From: Flavobacteriaceae bacterium UJ101
GTDB taxonomy: Bacteria; Bacteroidota; Bacteroidia; Flavobacteriales; UJ101
Reading direction: 5' to 3'
DNA length: 64,000 nt
Assembly (NCBI GenBank): GCA_001880285.1
Contig: CP016269.1
Coordinates: 2,180,501 to 2,244,500, forward strand
A program made the position numbers and the translations under genes. The notes below the pieces were generated by a model. It was not told where the DNA came from. It saw nothing but the letters and a program-made list of their open reading frames with translations, and did not search any database. This document shows, piece by piece, positions 36,706 to 45,821 of the stretch. How positions within the stretch are numbered: position 1 is the first letter of the stretch; every line of letters begins with the position of its first letter.

Positions 36706-37197
36706 ATGAAGATGAAAAATATAGTTTCAATATTAGCAATTGGATTTTCACTTATGATCTTTGCGCAAGATTCTTATAGTGTAAAGTCATCAGATATTCA
36801 TTGGGTATCTATAGAAGAAGCAGATAGTATTCAAAAAGTATACCCTGAGAAACAAATTTTAGTAAAGTTTTATGCAGATTGGTGTCATCCATGTAAAATA
36901 ATGGATCAAACTACACTTCAAAATGATGAAGTAGTGAAAGTGATTAATGAAAATTATATCCCCGTTTCTTTTGATGGAGAAAGTCCTAAAACTTTTATGT
37001 TTAAAGACTATAAATATTTTGGAGTAAAAGCCTCAAATGGACGTTATGCTAATACATTTACAGGAACTTATCTAGATAGTTGGTCTAGTTATCCGTCTTT
37101 TATTACCATTAATAGTTCAGGAGAACGAACATCATTAAATAGAAGTGGATATGTAAAGAAAGATAAATTTTTACCGTATTTAAATCGAAACAAATAA
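36706..37197 (+). CDS. Exported thioredoxin-fold protein (first of two)
   Basis: A 163-residue protein with a signal peptide (cleavage about FAQ-DS). The thioredoxin fold has active site DWCHPCK, Cys60 and Cys63. The arrangement KFYADWCHPCKIMDQTT resembles periplasmic thiol-disulphide exchange proteins. A conserved Pro near SSYPSF is the cis-Pro loop. It is followed after 4 bases by a paralogue and probably acts on disulphides in secreted or envelope proteins. Confidence 0.85.
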   Translation: MKMKNIVSILAIGFSLMIFAQDSYSVKSSDIHWVSIEEADSIQKVYPEKQILVKFYADWCHPCKIMDQTTLQNDEVVKVINENYIPVSFDGESPKTFMFKDYKYFGVKASNGRYANTFTGTYLDSWSSYPSFITINSSGERTSLNRSGYVKKDKFLPYLNRNK

Positions 37198-37201
37198 AAA
37201 G

Positions 37202-37660
37202 ATGAGAAATATTTTAACAATTGCGTTTATTACATTTTTTAGTTTAACAATTTCAGCACAAGTAAAGTGGTTTACGATTGAAGAAGCTGCTGTTGAACAA
37301 AAGAAAAATCCTGAGAAGAAATTATTAGTAGATTTTTATACCGATTGGTGTGGATACTGTAAGGTAATGGATAAGAAAACATTAAATGAAGAAGGTGTTT
37401 CAAAATTTGTTAACGCGAATTTTATACCAGTTAAGTTTAATGCAGAAAAACAGGCTACATTTACGTATCGTGATGAGGAATTTGAATTGTTAAAAGCAAG
37501 TAATGGTAAAAAACTCAATATGTTTGCGTATAAAGCCTTAATGGGTAATTTAGGCTATCCATCATTTGTAGTGGTAGATGGTAAAGGAAAATTTGTTGAT
37601 GCAGCACAAGGTTATTTTACACCAGAACAGTTTATGCCATTCTTAAAAAGAAATTTGTAA
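37202..37660 (+). CDS. Exported thioredoxin-fold protein (second of two)
   Basis: A 152-residue paralogue of the preceding protein: signal peptide (about SAQ-VK), active site DWCGYCK with Cys50 and Cys53, and cis-Pro loop GYPSF. The different dipeptide between the cysteines (GY rather than HP) implies a different redox potential. The last 18 bases overlap the end of the convergent comEC gene. Confidence 0.85.
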   Translation: MRNILTIAFITFFSLTISAQVKWFTIEEAAVEQKKNPEKKLLVDFYTDWCGYCKVMDKKTLNEEGVSKFVNANFIPVKFNAEKQATFTYRDEEFELLKASNGKKLNMFAYKALMGNLGYPSFVVVDGKGKFVDAAQGYFTPEQFMPFLKRNL

Positions 37661-39508
37661 TCGAAAAGCACCTTTTTTAGGTGTTTGATAAATAGAATCT
37701 GAAATGTGATAACGATGTGTTATCACATTTTTTTTGTCTATGTTTTTCAATAAATTTAGATCAGTAATGAAAATATAATCCTTTTTGTTAGCTATTTGTT
37801 TAGGTGGATTTATCCAAATAATTTGATTTTTAAATTGAAAGATATTTTTAGTTTTTAAATAAGGTATTTGAATTGTATCATTTAAATGATGATATTGTAT
37901 ATGTGAGATAAACTGATAGGTTATATAAGGATGTAAAATGTAATAATATTCTTTTGTAGAAATATCATGTTCGCTAAAAATAGTAAGTTTATTTCCCTTT
38001 TTTATTCCTATTATAGGATTTTTATAAGAATCAAAAATGATAAACTCAGAAATAGTGTATCGTGTTATTTTTTGGTAGATATAAATAGATTGAATACCCA
38101 ATAATAATATACAAATACCATATAGATATAAATATTTTTTTCTTTTTAAAAAGAAGTAAAAGCTAAAAATGACTAGGTAAGATAGAGCAACTTGCGTTTT
38201 TGAAAAGTAAATTGTTTCAATTTGTAGATTGAGGTCATAGCCCCAAGAAATAAAAGAATTCATTAGTGATAGAACTTTAAAAAATAATATTTCTATAAAA
38301 GAGAATGGAATATCTAAAAGTAGAAAAAGAATAACGATTAGCCCAAGTCCAATAATGATACTAAACAGAGGTGTAATGACTAAATTTGAAACTAAAAATA
38401 AAGTAGGAAAAGAATTAAAATAATAAAGGGAGAGAGGTAAAGTTCCTATGGTTGCTATAATACTGATTAAAGTAGCGTGATAATAAAATCGTAAAATAGG
38501 GTGTTGAAAAGTGATTGAGTTTTGAAAATAAGGGAAAAATAGTAAAATGGATAATACAGCCGAATAACTTAATTGAAAACCAACATCGAATAGAAAATTA
38601 GGATTTATGATGAGTAAAATACAGGCTGATAAACAAATGGTGTGTATAGAGTTAGTGTCTCGATTTAATAATGTACTTAATTGATATATCGTAATCATAA
38701 GACTTGCACGACAGACTGAAGCAGAGAACCCTGTGAGTGAAGCATATAACCAAAGAAGTAAAAGAGAAATTGTAATTCGGAGAATAGTTCCTTTCGGTAG
38801 AAAAGTTAAAAAATAAAGAAGTAAGTAAAGACAGCCATATATAATGCCTGTATGTAATCCTGAAATTGCTAATAAATGCATGGTTCCTGTTTTAGAGTAA
38901 TGTTGCTTTAAATTAAATGACAGATGGTCCTTTTCACCTAAAAGCATAGCTTTCATAATGGAAACTTCATTATGATGACCATATTTTTTCTCTATTTTTT
39001 GAATGATTTTGTATCGGGTATAGTGACAATAAGCAAAGAAATTCAAATTAGAAGAAGGAATTTGTTTAATGTTTTGTGTAAAAATATGATGGTATATTTT
39101 TTTCTTTTTTAAGAAGTTTGCATAATCAAAAGCATAAGGATTTTTTGAAGTTGGAATAGAATCAAAATCATTTTTAAAAATAAGTGTAGTATTAGGAAGT
39201 AAACCAACAGAATCTTTTATATAAAGAATTGCTTTACCAGAAGTATTTATAGCTATGGAATCATTAAAAACAGATTGTATTTCTGCTTGAAATGAAGAAA
39301 AACCACTTTCAGATAAGCTCCCTTTTTCTATAATTAAAGCTTTGCAATAGCTGTTTTTTAAAGAGGTGTTTTGAAAATGATTTTTTGGAATTTGGTTGTA
39401 TTGTTGAAAATAAATCCAACCAATAAAAATAAAATTGATAAAAAGAATGAGATATTGTTTTAAAAGAAAGGATATAAGCGTAATAGAAATTAAAAGAAAA
39501 AATAACAA
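37643..39508 (-). CDS. comEC: ComEC/Rec2-family DNA-uptake membrane protein
   Basis: A protein of about 621 residues with an N-terminal hydrophobic and OB-like DUF4131 segment, then the Competence domain with LLAISGLHTGI and about ten transmembrane helices. ComEC carries transforming DNA across the inner membrane. There is no C-terminal metallo-beta-lactamase domain; the last 130 residues are a short unrecognised tail, as in other Bacteroidota ComEC proteins. The start shown is TTG at 39508. The frame stays open to a stop at 39611-39613, and that stretch reads as a ComEC-like N-terminus without an ATG, GTG or TTG, so the true start may be non-canonical or lost. Confidence 0.82.
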   Translation of the reverse strand: MLFFLLISITLISFLLKQYLILFINFIFIGWIYFQQYNQIPKNHFQNTSLKNSYCKALIIEKGSLSESGFSSFQAEIQSVFNDSIAINTSGKAILYIKDSVGLLPNTTLIFKNDFDSIPTSKNPYAFDYANFLKKKKIYHHIFTQNIKQIPSSNLNFFAYCHYTRYKIIQKIEKKYGHHNEVSIMKAMLLGEKDHLSFNLKQHYSKTGTMHLLAISGLHTGIIYGCLYLLLYFLTFLPKGTILRITISLLLLWLYASLTGFSASVCRASLMITIYQLSTLLNRDTNSIHTICLSACILLIINPNFLFDVGFQLSYSAVLSILLFFPYFQNSITFQHPILRFYYHATLISIIATIGTLPLSLYYFNSFPTLFLVSNLVITPLFSIIIGLGLIVILFLLLDIPFSFIEILFFKVLSLMNSFISWGYDLNLQIETIYFSKTQVALSYLVIFSFYFFLKRKKYLYLYGICILLLGIQSIYIYQKITRYTISEFIIFDSYKNPIIGIKKGNKLTIFSEHDISTKEYYYILHPYITYQFISHIQYHHLNDTIQIPYLKTKNIFQFKNQIIWINPPKQIANKKDYIFITDLNLLKNIDKKNVITHRYHISDSIYQTPKKGAFRLQISF

Positions 39509-39602
39509 TAGAATAGGTAGAATGAAAAAGTTCCCAAGAACGATCCCAATAGTTAAATTAGTTAGTATATATACAAAAGGTTTGATACATTCTAAGATAG
39601 AA

Positions 39603-39641
39603 AAAAAACGTTAAAAATACGATCTTTTTAACGTTTTTATA
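39603..39641 (-). terminator. Terminator of the ctlX gene
   Basis: A long A/T-rich stem on the minus strand (AAAAACGTTAAAAA, seven-base loop, TTTTTAACGTTTTT) is followed by more T. It lies between the heptamer repeat and comEC. Confidence 0.7.
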
Positions 39642-39647
39642 TTTTTG

Positions 39648-39714
39648 CTTACTACTTACTACTTACTACTTACTACTTACTACTTACTACTTACTACTTA
39701 CTACTTACTACTTA
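39648..39714. repeat. Heptanucleotide tandem repeat (CTTACTA)9.6
   Basis: Nine exact copies of CTTACTA plus CTTA, 67 bases, without mismatch (TAAGTAG on the minus strand). The last 14 bases overlap the 3' end of ctlX, and the repeat supplies its stop codon and last residues. Because 7 is not a multiple of 3, stops occur in every frame. Confidence 0.95.
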
Positions 39715-40651
39715 TGGGTAAGAAAACTTCGGCCATCATGCAACGTGCACTTCCTCCACCGCAAGTTTCAATTACAGATAAATCAGAATGAATGATAGGA
39801 TTGTATTTTTCAATTGTTTCAACTTGTTCTTTTGTTAAAGAATTATAAGCGGCACTTGACATAATTAAATAATTGGAATCAGATCCTTGAACTTGAAGCA
39901 TGTTTCCAGCAAATTGGTTTACTTGAGATTCTGTAATTGAAATAATTTCTTTCCCATTTTCTGTTAAAGAGTTGGTAACATGTTGTTTTTCTTTTGAGTC
40001 ATCAATAGAATCTAAACAAATTACAGCATATTGATCAGCAATACACATCATTACATTTGTGTGGTAAATTAGTTCTCGTCGATTCTCTACGGTTTGATAC
40101 GATTTAAAAAGAACAGGAGTAAATTCAAAATCTTCACAAAACTCAATAAATAAATCCTCATCTGATCGAGGAGAAACAGCGAGGTATGCTTTACGATTTT
40201 CTCGGTCTAAAATCATACTTCCAGTACCTTCTAAGAAAATATTCTCTTGTTCAGCTTCTGTATAATCAGTCGTATTATTGATAATAAACCCTTTTTCTTC
40301 AAGGTGATCTAAAATGTCCTCACGACGTTCCAAACGGCGGTTTTTTGCATACATAGGGTATAATCCAACAGAACCGTTCTCGTGAAAAGAAATCCAATTG
40401 TTAGGAAAAATTGAATCAGGTGTGTCAGGAATTTTAGTATCTTCAATCGTAATAACATTAATTCCCTTAGCTCTTAATTTTGTTACAAAAGCATTAAATT
40501 CTTTCAAAGCTTTTTCTTGTGCATTATCAGCTGTTAAATTTTCTAACGCTTTTTGATAATAATTATTAACCGCTGTTTGTTCATTGTAACGAAACGAAAC
40601 TGGTTGTATCATTAAGATTGTATTCGTATTTTGAGCATATTTCTTCTCCAT
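39701..40651 (-). CDS. ctlX: CtlX-type citrulline/arginine-utilisation hydrolase
   Basis: A 316-residue member of the guanidino-modifying superfamily, called CtlX (citrulline utilisation hydrolase). Recognisable parts: N-terminal ILMIQPVSFRYNEQT, the GTGSMILDRENRKAYLAVS segment, the His region YHTNVMMC, and the C-terminal catalytic Cys in ETCGGGSARCMM. Amidinotransferase-fold members use a Cys-His-Asp/Glu triad to cleave guanidino or ureido groups. The substrate assignment rests on the family. The last residues (SSK) and stop lie in the tandem repeat. Confidence 0.85.
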   Translation of the reverse strand: MEKKYAQNTNTILMIQPVSFRYNEQTAVNNYYQKALENLTADNAQEKALKEFNAFVTKLRAKGINVITIEDTKIPDTPDSIFPNNWISFHENGSVGLYPMYAKNRRLERREDILDHLEEKGFIINNTTDYTEAEQENIFLEGTGSMILDRENRKAYLAVSPRSDEDLFIEFCEDFEFTPVLFKSYQTVENRRELIYHTNVMMCIADQYAVICLDSIDDSKEKQHVTNSLTENGKEIISITESQVNQFAGNMLQVQGSDSNYLIMSSAAYNSLTKEQVETIEKYNPIIHSDLSVIETCGGGSARCMMAEVFLPISSK

Positions 40652-40879
40652 ATTCTTTTTTTAAAAACGTAAAGTTAACAAATGATCGTTACTTTCACAA
40701 TAGGCAAAAAAGGGTAATAATTAAACTGTAACAATAAAGGTTAATTGTTAATTTATTTGGAGTTTAGAAAAAATTAACATAAATTCAGCTTTGAAGTACA
40801 TAAGTACGCTCTTTTCGTATTGTTATGCAAGCATTATAAAAAAAGTGTCGCTTTATTAACCAGAACCAGTGTTTCAATT

Positions 40880-40887
40880 TATATTTG
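40880..40887 (+). promoter_or_regulatory. -7 box of the FadL-SGNH operon
   Basis: TATATTTG lies 31 bases before ATG 40919. No other signal was recognised in the 267-base gap that contains it. Confidence 0.6.
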
Positions 40888-40918
40888 AGACACGATTTAA
40901 ATTAAAAGTCATAAAAAA

Positions 40919-42118
40919 ATGAGAAAAACATTACTAACTTTAATGTGTGTCGGTAGTATGATCACGACATATGCAGGAGGGTTTAGAGTTTCTTTACAAG
41001 GAATTAAACAAGCTGCGATGGGGCATACAGGAGTTGCTGTGGTTCACGATGCAAGTTCAGCATTCTTTAACCCAGCAGGATTAGCCTTAATAGATTCTAA
41101 ATGGAGTGTTTCGGCAGGTGTCTTTGGAATTTCTGCAGAGGCCAATTATCAAAACCGTTTAGATGGATCATCTTACAATACAGATAATTCATTAGGAACG
41201 CCTTTTTCCTTATATGTATCACATAAATTAAGTGATAAACTTGCAGTAGGTTTAGGAGTTTACACACCTTACGGAAATACAGTAGATTGGGGAAATGATT
41301 GGCCAGGTCAAGCTCTAATTCGAGATATTTCATTACAGGCCTTTTTTATTCAACCGACTATTTCTTATAAATTAAATGATTGGGCATCTGTTGGTGCAGG
41401 GTTAATTTATGCTACAGGAGGTGTAGAATTAAATAGAGCGTTTGTTGCAGCAGGAAATGTGAATCTTAAATCAGATAGTGCTGACGGTATAGGGTATAAT
41501 TTAGGTTTAATGTTAAAGCCTCATGAGAAAGTTCAAATAGGGGTAAACTACCGATCTGAAGTGAAAATGGAAGCTGAAGGAGATGCTAAAGTTACATCAA
41601 ATCAAGGAACTGAACTTCCTGGACTTGCTGATACATGGAAGGCAGATCTACCTTTATCAGCTGAATTAACTTTTGGTATTGCTTATATGCCAACTGATAA
41701 ATGGACGTTAGAGTTTGATTTAAATTATGCATTCTGGGATTCATATAAATCATTAGACTTTGATTTTATTCAAGGAAATTTACCTGATTCTTCTTCAGTG
41801 AGAGATTATGAAAACACCTTCATCTATAGAATTGGAGCATCTTATGACTTTAACGATCGTTGGACAGGTCGTTTAGGAGCTTATTATGATGAAACACCTT
41901 CTCCAGATGCTTACTTCTCACCAGAAACACCAACAGTAGATAACAGAGCATTAACATCAGGAGTTACATATAATTTCAAAAATGGTTTCTCTATTGATGG
42001 TACTTATATGTTCTTATCTGGAAAAGAAAGAAGCTTTACAAATGTAGAAACAGGTTGGGCTGGAGATTTAAAAGCAACTACTCATATTTTTGGTTTAGGA
42101 GCTTCGTATAATTTTTAA
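40919..42118 (+). CDS. OmpP1/FadL/TodX-family outer-membrane channel
   Basis: A 399-residue beta-barrel with a signal peptide (ending about TYA-GG). The plug-domain motif FFNPAGLALI near residue 45 is diagnostic for the FadL family, which carries hydrophobic compounds such as long-chain fatty acids across the outer membrane. Amphipathic strands continue to a terminal aromatic residue (FGLGASYNF), as expected for a BAM substrate. The next gene is an SGNH-hydrolase lipoprotein 22 bases downstream, suggesting joint handling of lipids. Confidence 0.92.
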   Translation: MRKTLLTLMCVGSMITTYAGGFRVSLQGIKQAAMGHTGVAVVHDASSAFFNPAGLALIDSKWSVSAGVFGISAEANYQNRLDGSSYNTDNSLGTPFSLYVSHKLSDKLAVGLGVYTPYGNTVDWGNDWPGQALIRDISLQAFFIQPTISYKLNDWASVGAGLIYATGGVELNRAFVAAGNVNLKSDSADGIGYNLGLMLKPHEKVQIGVNYRSEVKMEAEGDAKVTSNQGTELPGLADTWKADLPLSAELTFGIAYMPTDKWTLEFDLNYAFWDSYKSLDFDFIQGNLPDSSSVRDYENTFIYRIGASYDFNDRWTGRLGAYYDETPSPDAYFSPETPTVDNRALTSGVTYNFKNGFSIDGTYMFLSGKERSFTNVETGWAGDLKATTHIFGLGASYNF

Positions 42119-42140
42119 TTAATCAAAGAATCATAAAAAA

Positions 42141-43637
42141 ATGAAGATATTTAAAAAATCATATAAGTATTTAATGCTTGCTACTCTTGCAGGAGTAGTG
42201 ATAAGTTGTGAAGAGGATTTCGATAATGAAGTCTCAAAAGATATAGCTTCACAATCAGCTGGTGATGCTGATTTTACACGTTATGTGTCATTAGGAAACT
42301 CATTAACATCAGGTTATTCAAACGGAACCGTTTATCTTTCAGGTCAAGAAAATTCTTATCCGGTTATGTTAGCTGAACGTTTTAAGCAAGCTACTTCAAC
42401 AATGGAAGATTTTACAGTTCCTTATGTAAAAGATGAAATAGGAGGATTATTAATGGGAGGAACTCAGATAGCAGATACGAAACTTGTTTTAAGTTCTACA
42501 TTAAGTCCTGAAAATATTGCAGGAACGCCAACTACGGATATAACAAGTGGAATAGGAGCGCAAGGACCTTATGGAAATATGGGAGTTCCTGGAGCAAAAT
42601 CATACCACTTATTAGCTGATGGATATGGAAGTGTTGCAGGAGTAGCACAAGGATTGGCCAATCCTTATTATGCTTATTTTGCAACAAGTGAAACGACTAA
42701 TGTGTTTGCAGACGCTTTATCACAAAATCCAACGTTTTTTACTTTGTGGATAGGAAATAATGATGTATTAGGGTATTCCACTAGTGGTGGAGATGATGCA
42801 GGAGTTGATCAAACAGGTAATTTAGATGCTACAACATATGGAGCAAATGATATTTCAGATCCTAATGTTGTGATAGGATCTATTCAAGCAATGGTAGCTG
42901 GATTAGTTAATGCTGGAGCACAGGGTATTGTAGCTAATATTCCAAATGTAACTTCAATTCCTTATTTTACAGCAGTAGCCTATAATGCACTTCCTTTAGA
43001 TCAAGCAACCGCAGATACAGTTAATGCTGCTTTTGCACAATACAATGGAGGATTACAATTGGCTATGTCAAATGGATTAATAACACAAGCAGAAGTTACT
43101 GCAAGAACAATAAATTATGTTGCAGGTCAAAATTCGATGTTGATAGAAGATACGTCTTTAACTGATTTGTCAGCTTTAGGTTTACCAAATTATAGATTAA
43201 CAACATCATCTGATTTAGTTTTATTACCCGCATCATCTATTATAGGAACATTAGCTGATGCTAGTGATCCTACTTCTGCATATGGAGTTGCAGTTCCATT
43301 ACCTGGAACATTAGTTTTAACAGAAAGTGAAGTGTTAAAGGTACAAACAGCAACGGATGCTTATAATGCAGGAATTGCTCAAGTTGTAGCAAGTTATCCT
43401 GGAGTATATATGGTGGATATGAAAGCTGGAATGGAAGAGTTGGCTTCAACAGGTTTTGTGTATGATGGAATTCATTATACAGATGCGTATATCACAGGAG
43501 CTGCATTTTCTCTAGATGGAGTACATCCTACTCCTAAAGGGTATGCGATTGTAGGAAATTATTTTATTAGAGCTATAAACCAAAATTTTGGTTCTACTTT
43601 ATTGGAATTAAATCCAAATGTTTATCCAGGATTATAA
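42141..43637 (+). CDS. SGNH/GDSL-type hydrolase lipoprotein
   Basis: A 498-residue protein with a lipobox (VVISC, Cys23) followed by an acidic stretch (EEDFDNE). The SGNH core begins with SLGNSLTSGY, with predicted nucleophile Ser54; Asn replaces the usual Asp of GDSL. Later blocks are WIGNNDVLGY (block III Asn) and DGVHPTPKGY, with Asp459 and His462 completing the catalytic set. It should cleave ester bonds of lipids near the outer membrane. Cotranscribed with the FadL-type channel; a terminator follows. Confidence 0.9.
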   Translation: MKIFKKSYKYLMLATLAGVVISCEEDFDNEVSKDIASQSAGDADFTRYVSLGNSLTSGYSNGTVYLSGQENSYPVMLAERFKQATSTMEDFTVPYVKDEIGGLLMGGTQIADTKLVLSSTLSPENIAGTPTTDITSGIGAQGPYGNMGVPGAKSYHLLADGYGSVAGVAQGLANPYYAYFATSETTNVFADALSQNPTFFTLWIGNNDVLGYSTSGGDDAGVDQTGNLDATTYGANDISDPNVVIGSIQAMVAGLVNAGAQGIVANIPNVTSIPYFTAVAYNALPLDQATADTVNAAFAQYNGGLQLAMSNGLITQAEVTARTINYVAGQNSMLIEDTSLTDLSALGLPNYRLTTSSDLVLLPASSIIGTLADASDPTSAYGVAVPLPGTLVLTESEVLKVQTATDAYNAGIAQVVASYPGVYMVDMKAGMEELASTGFVYDGIHYTDAYITGAAFSLDGVHPTPKGYAIVGNYFIRAINQNFGSTLLELNPNVYPGL

Positions 43638-43656
43638 TGGAAATGATAATATAATA

Positions 43657-43685
43657 AAAAGGCTGTCAAATTTGACAGCCTTTTT
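43657..43685 (+). terminator. Strong terminator after the SGNH gene
   Basis: AAAAGGCTGTCAA / TTGACAGCCTTTTT with almost no loop, followed by T. It works in both directions and faces the convergent YegP gene. Confidence 0.85.
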
Positions 43686-43713
43686 AGTTTTATAAATAAG
43701 TTTACGCTATTGC

Positions 43714-44043
43714 TTATGCTGTTAAATCTTTTACTTCAGCGTCTTTAGCATTTGTCATAACAGATTGGATACCATTATCACGTCCAGCCTCTGATTCGTA
43801 GTTTTGACTTGTTCCAATAACTTGTCCATTTGTAGATTTTAAGTTAAATCTAAATTTACCACTTCCAGTTTCTTTCTTTTCAAATCGAGCCTCTTCTTGG
43901 CTATTCTTTTTTACTGATTCAATACCGTTTTGGCAAGCTGCCTTAGTAGTATATCCTTCACTTGATAAGATGATTTGACCATTTTTTGCTTTTAATCTAA
44001 AGTAGAACTCTCCACTTTTTTCACTTTGAAATAATTCAAACAT
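43714..44043 (-). CDS. YegP/DUF1508 double-repeat protein
   Basis: A 109-residue protein made of two tandem YegP modules of about 50 residues. The first is FYFRLKAKNGQIILSSEGY...ACQNGIESVKKN and the second is FRFNLKSTNGQVIGTSQNY...GRDNGIQSVMTN. YegP is a small dimeric beta-alpha fold of unclear function, often stress-induced. Single gene, convergent with the SGNH gene. Confidence 0.9.
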   Translation of the reverse strand: MFELFQSEKSGEFYFRLKAKNGQIILSSEGYTTKAACQNGIESVKKNSQEEARFEKKETGSGKFRFNLKSTNGQVIGTSQNYESEAGRDNGIQSVMTNAKDAEVKDLTA

Positions 44044-44120
44044 TGGTTTTTAATTTTAAATAATTCTTGAATGTAAAGATAGGAGTAAATATTCTAAAAT
44101 CAAAAAAGGAAATGTAATTT

Positions 44121-44146
44121 CTTGATTTAAAGAATTTTAAATCAAG
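44121..44146. repeat. Inverted repeat between YegP and glyS
   Basis: CTTGATTTAA / TTAAATCAAG with a six-base spacer, close to the glyS terminator. Possible hairpin in either direction. Confidence 0.45.
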
Positions 44147-44180
44147 AACAAAAAACCTTGCTAAAATTTATTTAACAAGG
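44146..44180 (-). terminator. Terminator of glyS
   Basis: On the minus strand CCTTGTTAAA pairs with TTTAGCAAGG (one mismatch) and is followed by TTTTTTG. Confidence 0.65.
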
Positions 44181-44204
44181 CTTTTCATTGTAATTTTATG
44201 TTTT

Positions 44205-45740
44205 TTATTCTAAAAGATATTTCATATTGACTTCTTGATCAATCATTTTTGATAATTCTGAAATTGCTACTCGTTTTTGTTCCATTGTATCTCTAAAACG
44301 AACGGTAACTGTATTATTGTCTAAAGAATCATGATCTACTGTAATACAAAAAGGAGTTCCAATAGCGTCATGGCGGCGGTAACGTTTACCAACAGAATCT
44401 TTTTCTTCGTATGCAATATTGTAATCAAATTTTAAATCATTAAATATTTTTTGTGCTAACTCTGGTAATCCGTCTTTTTTAACTAGAGGAAAAACAGCTG
44501 CTTTAAACGGAGCAAGAGCAGGAGGAAGACTTAATACGGTTCTTGATTTTCCATCTTCTAATGATTCCTCTTTTAAAGAAGTACTGAATACAGCTAGGAA
44601 CATACGATCCAATCCTACAGAAGTTTCTACTACATAAGGAACATAGCTTTCATTTATTTCTGGATCAAAATATTGTAATTTTTTACCGGAATAGTCTTGA
44701 TGACTTGATAAATCAAAATCAGTTCTAGAGTGAATACCTTCTAATTCTTTAAATCCGAATGGAAATTGAAATTCAATATCAGCCGCAGCATTAGCATAAT
44801 GAGCTAATTTTTCATGATCATGAAATCGGTATTTATCATCCCCTAGTCCTAATTTTTTATGCCATTTTAAACGTGTTTGTTTCCAATATTCATAAAATTC
44901 TAATTCTTTTCCAGGACGTACGAAGTATTGCATTTCCATTTGTTCAAATTCACGCATGCGAAAAATAAATTGGCGAGCTACAATTTCGTTACGAAAAGCT
45001 TTTCCAATTTGAGCAATTCCAAAAGGTATCTTTTGGCGTCCTGTTTTTTGAACATTTAAAAAGTTTACAAAAATTCCTTGTGCTGTTTCAGGTCGCAAAT
45101 ATAAATCCATTGCAGACTCAGCTGAAGCCCCTAATTTGGTGCCAAACATTAAATTAAATTGTTTTACATCAGTCCAGTTTTTAGAACCTGTTTCTGGATC
45201 AGCTATACCTAATTCTTCAATTAAATTTTTTACAGCAGTTAAGTCTTCACTTTCTAAATATTTACCTAAACGATCTAAAACATCTTGTTTTTGTTCTCTA
45301 TATTTTAAAACTTTAGGATTTGTTGATTCAAATTGAGCTAAATCAAAAGATTCTCCAAAACGTTTTTGTGCTTTGGTAATTTCTTTTTGTGCTTTATTTT
45401 CAAATTTTTCAGCAAAATCTTCTACTAAAACATCTGCACGATATCTTTTCTTAGAATCTTTATTATCAATTAAAGGATCATTGAAAGCATCAACATGTCC
45501 TGAAGCTTTCCACGTAGTAGGGTGCATGAAAATGGCTGAATCCAATCCTACAATATTGTCGTGCATTTGAACCATGGCTTTCCACCAATATTGTTTGATA
45601 TTATTACGAAGTTCTACACCATTTTGACCATAATCATAAATAGCACTTAGTCCATCATAGATTTCACTAGATTGAAATACAAAACCGTATTCTTTTGCAT
45701 GAGAAATTACATTTTTGAAGATATCTTCTTGTTTTGCCAT
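44205..45740 (-). CDS. glyS: Glycyl-tRNA synthetase, single-chain class II type
   Basis: A 511-residue homodimeric-type enzyme that charges tRNA-Gly. The N-terminal catalytic domain has GYVFQSSEIYDGL-like sequence at the start. The class II motif 2 region is GIAQIGKAFRNEI and FRMREFEQMEMQYFV, motif 3 is VGLDRMFLAVF, and the C-terminal anticodon-binding domain ends TVRFRDTMEQKRVAISEL. It is the alpha-dimer form rather than GlyQ/GlyS. Monocistronic. Confidence 0.95.
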   Translation of the reverse strand: MAKQEDIFKNVISHAKEYGFVFQSSEIYDGLSAIYDYGQNGVELRNNIKQYWWKAMVQMHDNIVGLDSAIFMHPTTWKASGHVDAFNDPLIDNKDSKKRYRADVLVEDFAEKFENKAQKEITKAQKRFGESFDLAQFESTNPKVLKYREQKQDVLDRLGKYLESEDLTAVKNLIEELGIADPETGSKNWTDVKQFNLMFGTKLGASAESAMDLYLRPETAQGIFVNFLNVQKTGRQKIPFGIAQIGKAFRNEIVARQFIFRMREFEQMEMQYFVRPGKELEFYEYWKQTRLKWHKKLGLGDDKYRFHDHEKLAHYANAAADIEFQFPFGFKELEGIHSRTDFDLSSHQDYSGKKLQYFDPEINESYVPYVVETSVGLDRMFLAVFSTSLKEESLEDGKSRTVLSLPPALAPFKAAVFPLVKKDGLPELAQKIFNDLKFDYNIAYEEKDSVGKRYRRHDAIGTPFCITVDHDSLDNNTVTVRFRDTMEQKRVAISELSKMIDQEVNMKYLLE

Positions 45741-45756
45741 GTTTTTGGAATTTTTT

Positions 45757-45764
45757 CAAAGATA
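45757..45764 (-). promoter_or_regulatory. -7 box of glyS
   Basis: Minus-strand TATCTTTG, 16 bases before the start codon. Confidence 0.6.
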
Positions 45765-45821
45765 GTTTTCTTAATTAAAAATTGGAAAAGAAATGATAAA
45801 AAATTAACTTAAATGAAAATA

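Noticed and set aside
36706-37660. The two thioredoxin-like genes as a frameshifted single gene
   Set aside because: Each has its own signal peptide, CxxC site and stop codon, so they are tandem paralogues.
39648-39714. CRISPR-like array
   Set aside because: The units are 7 bases long with no spacers; this is a simple tandem repeat and there are no cas genes.
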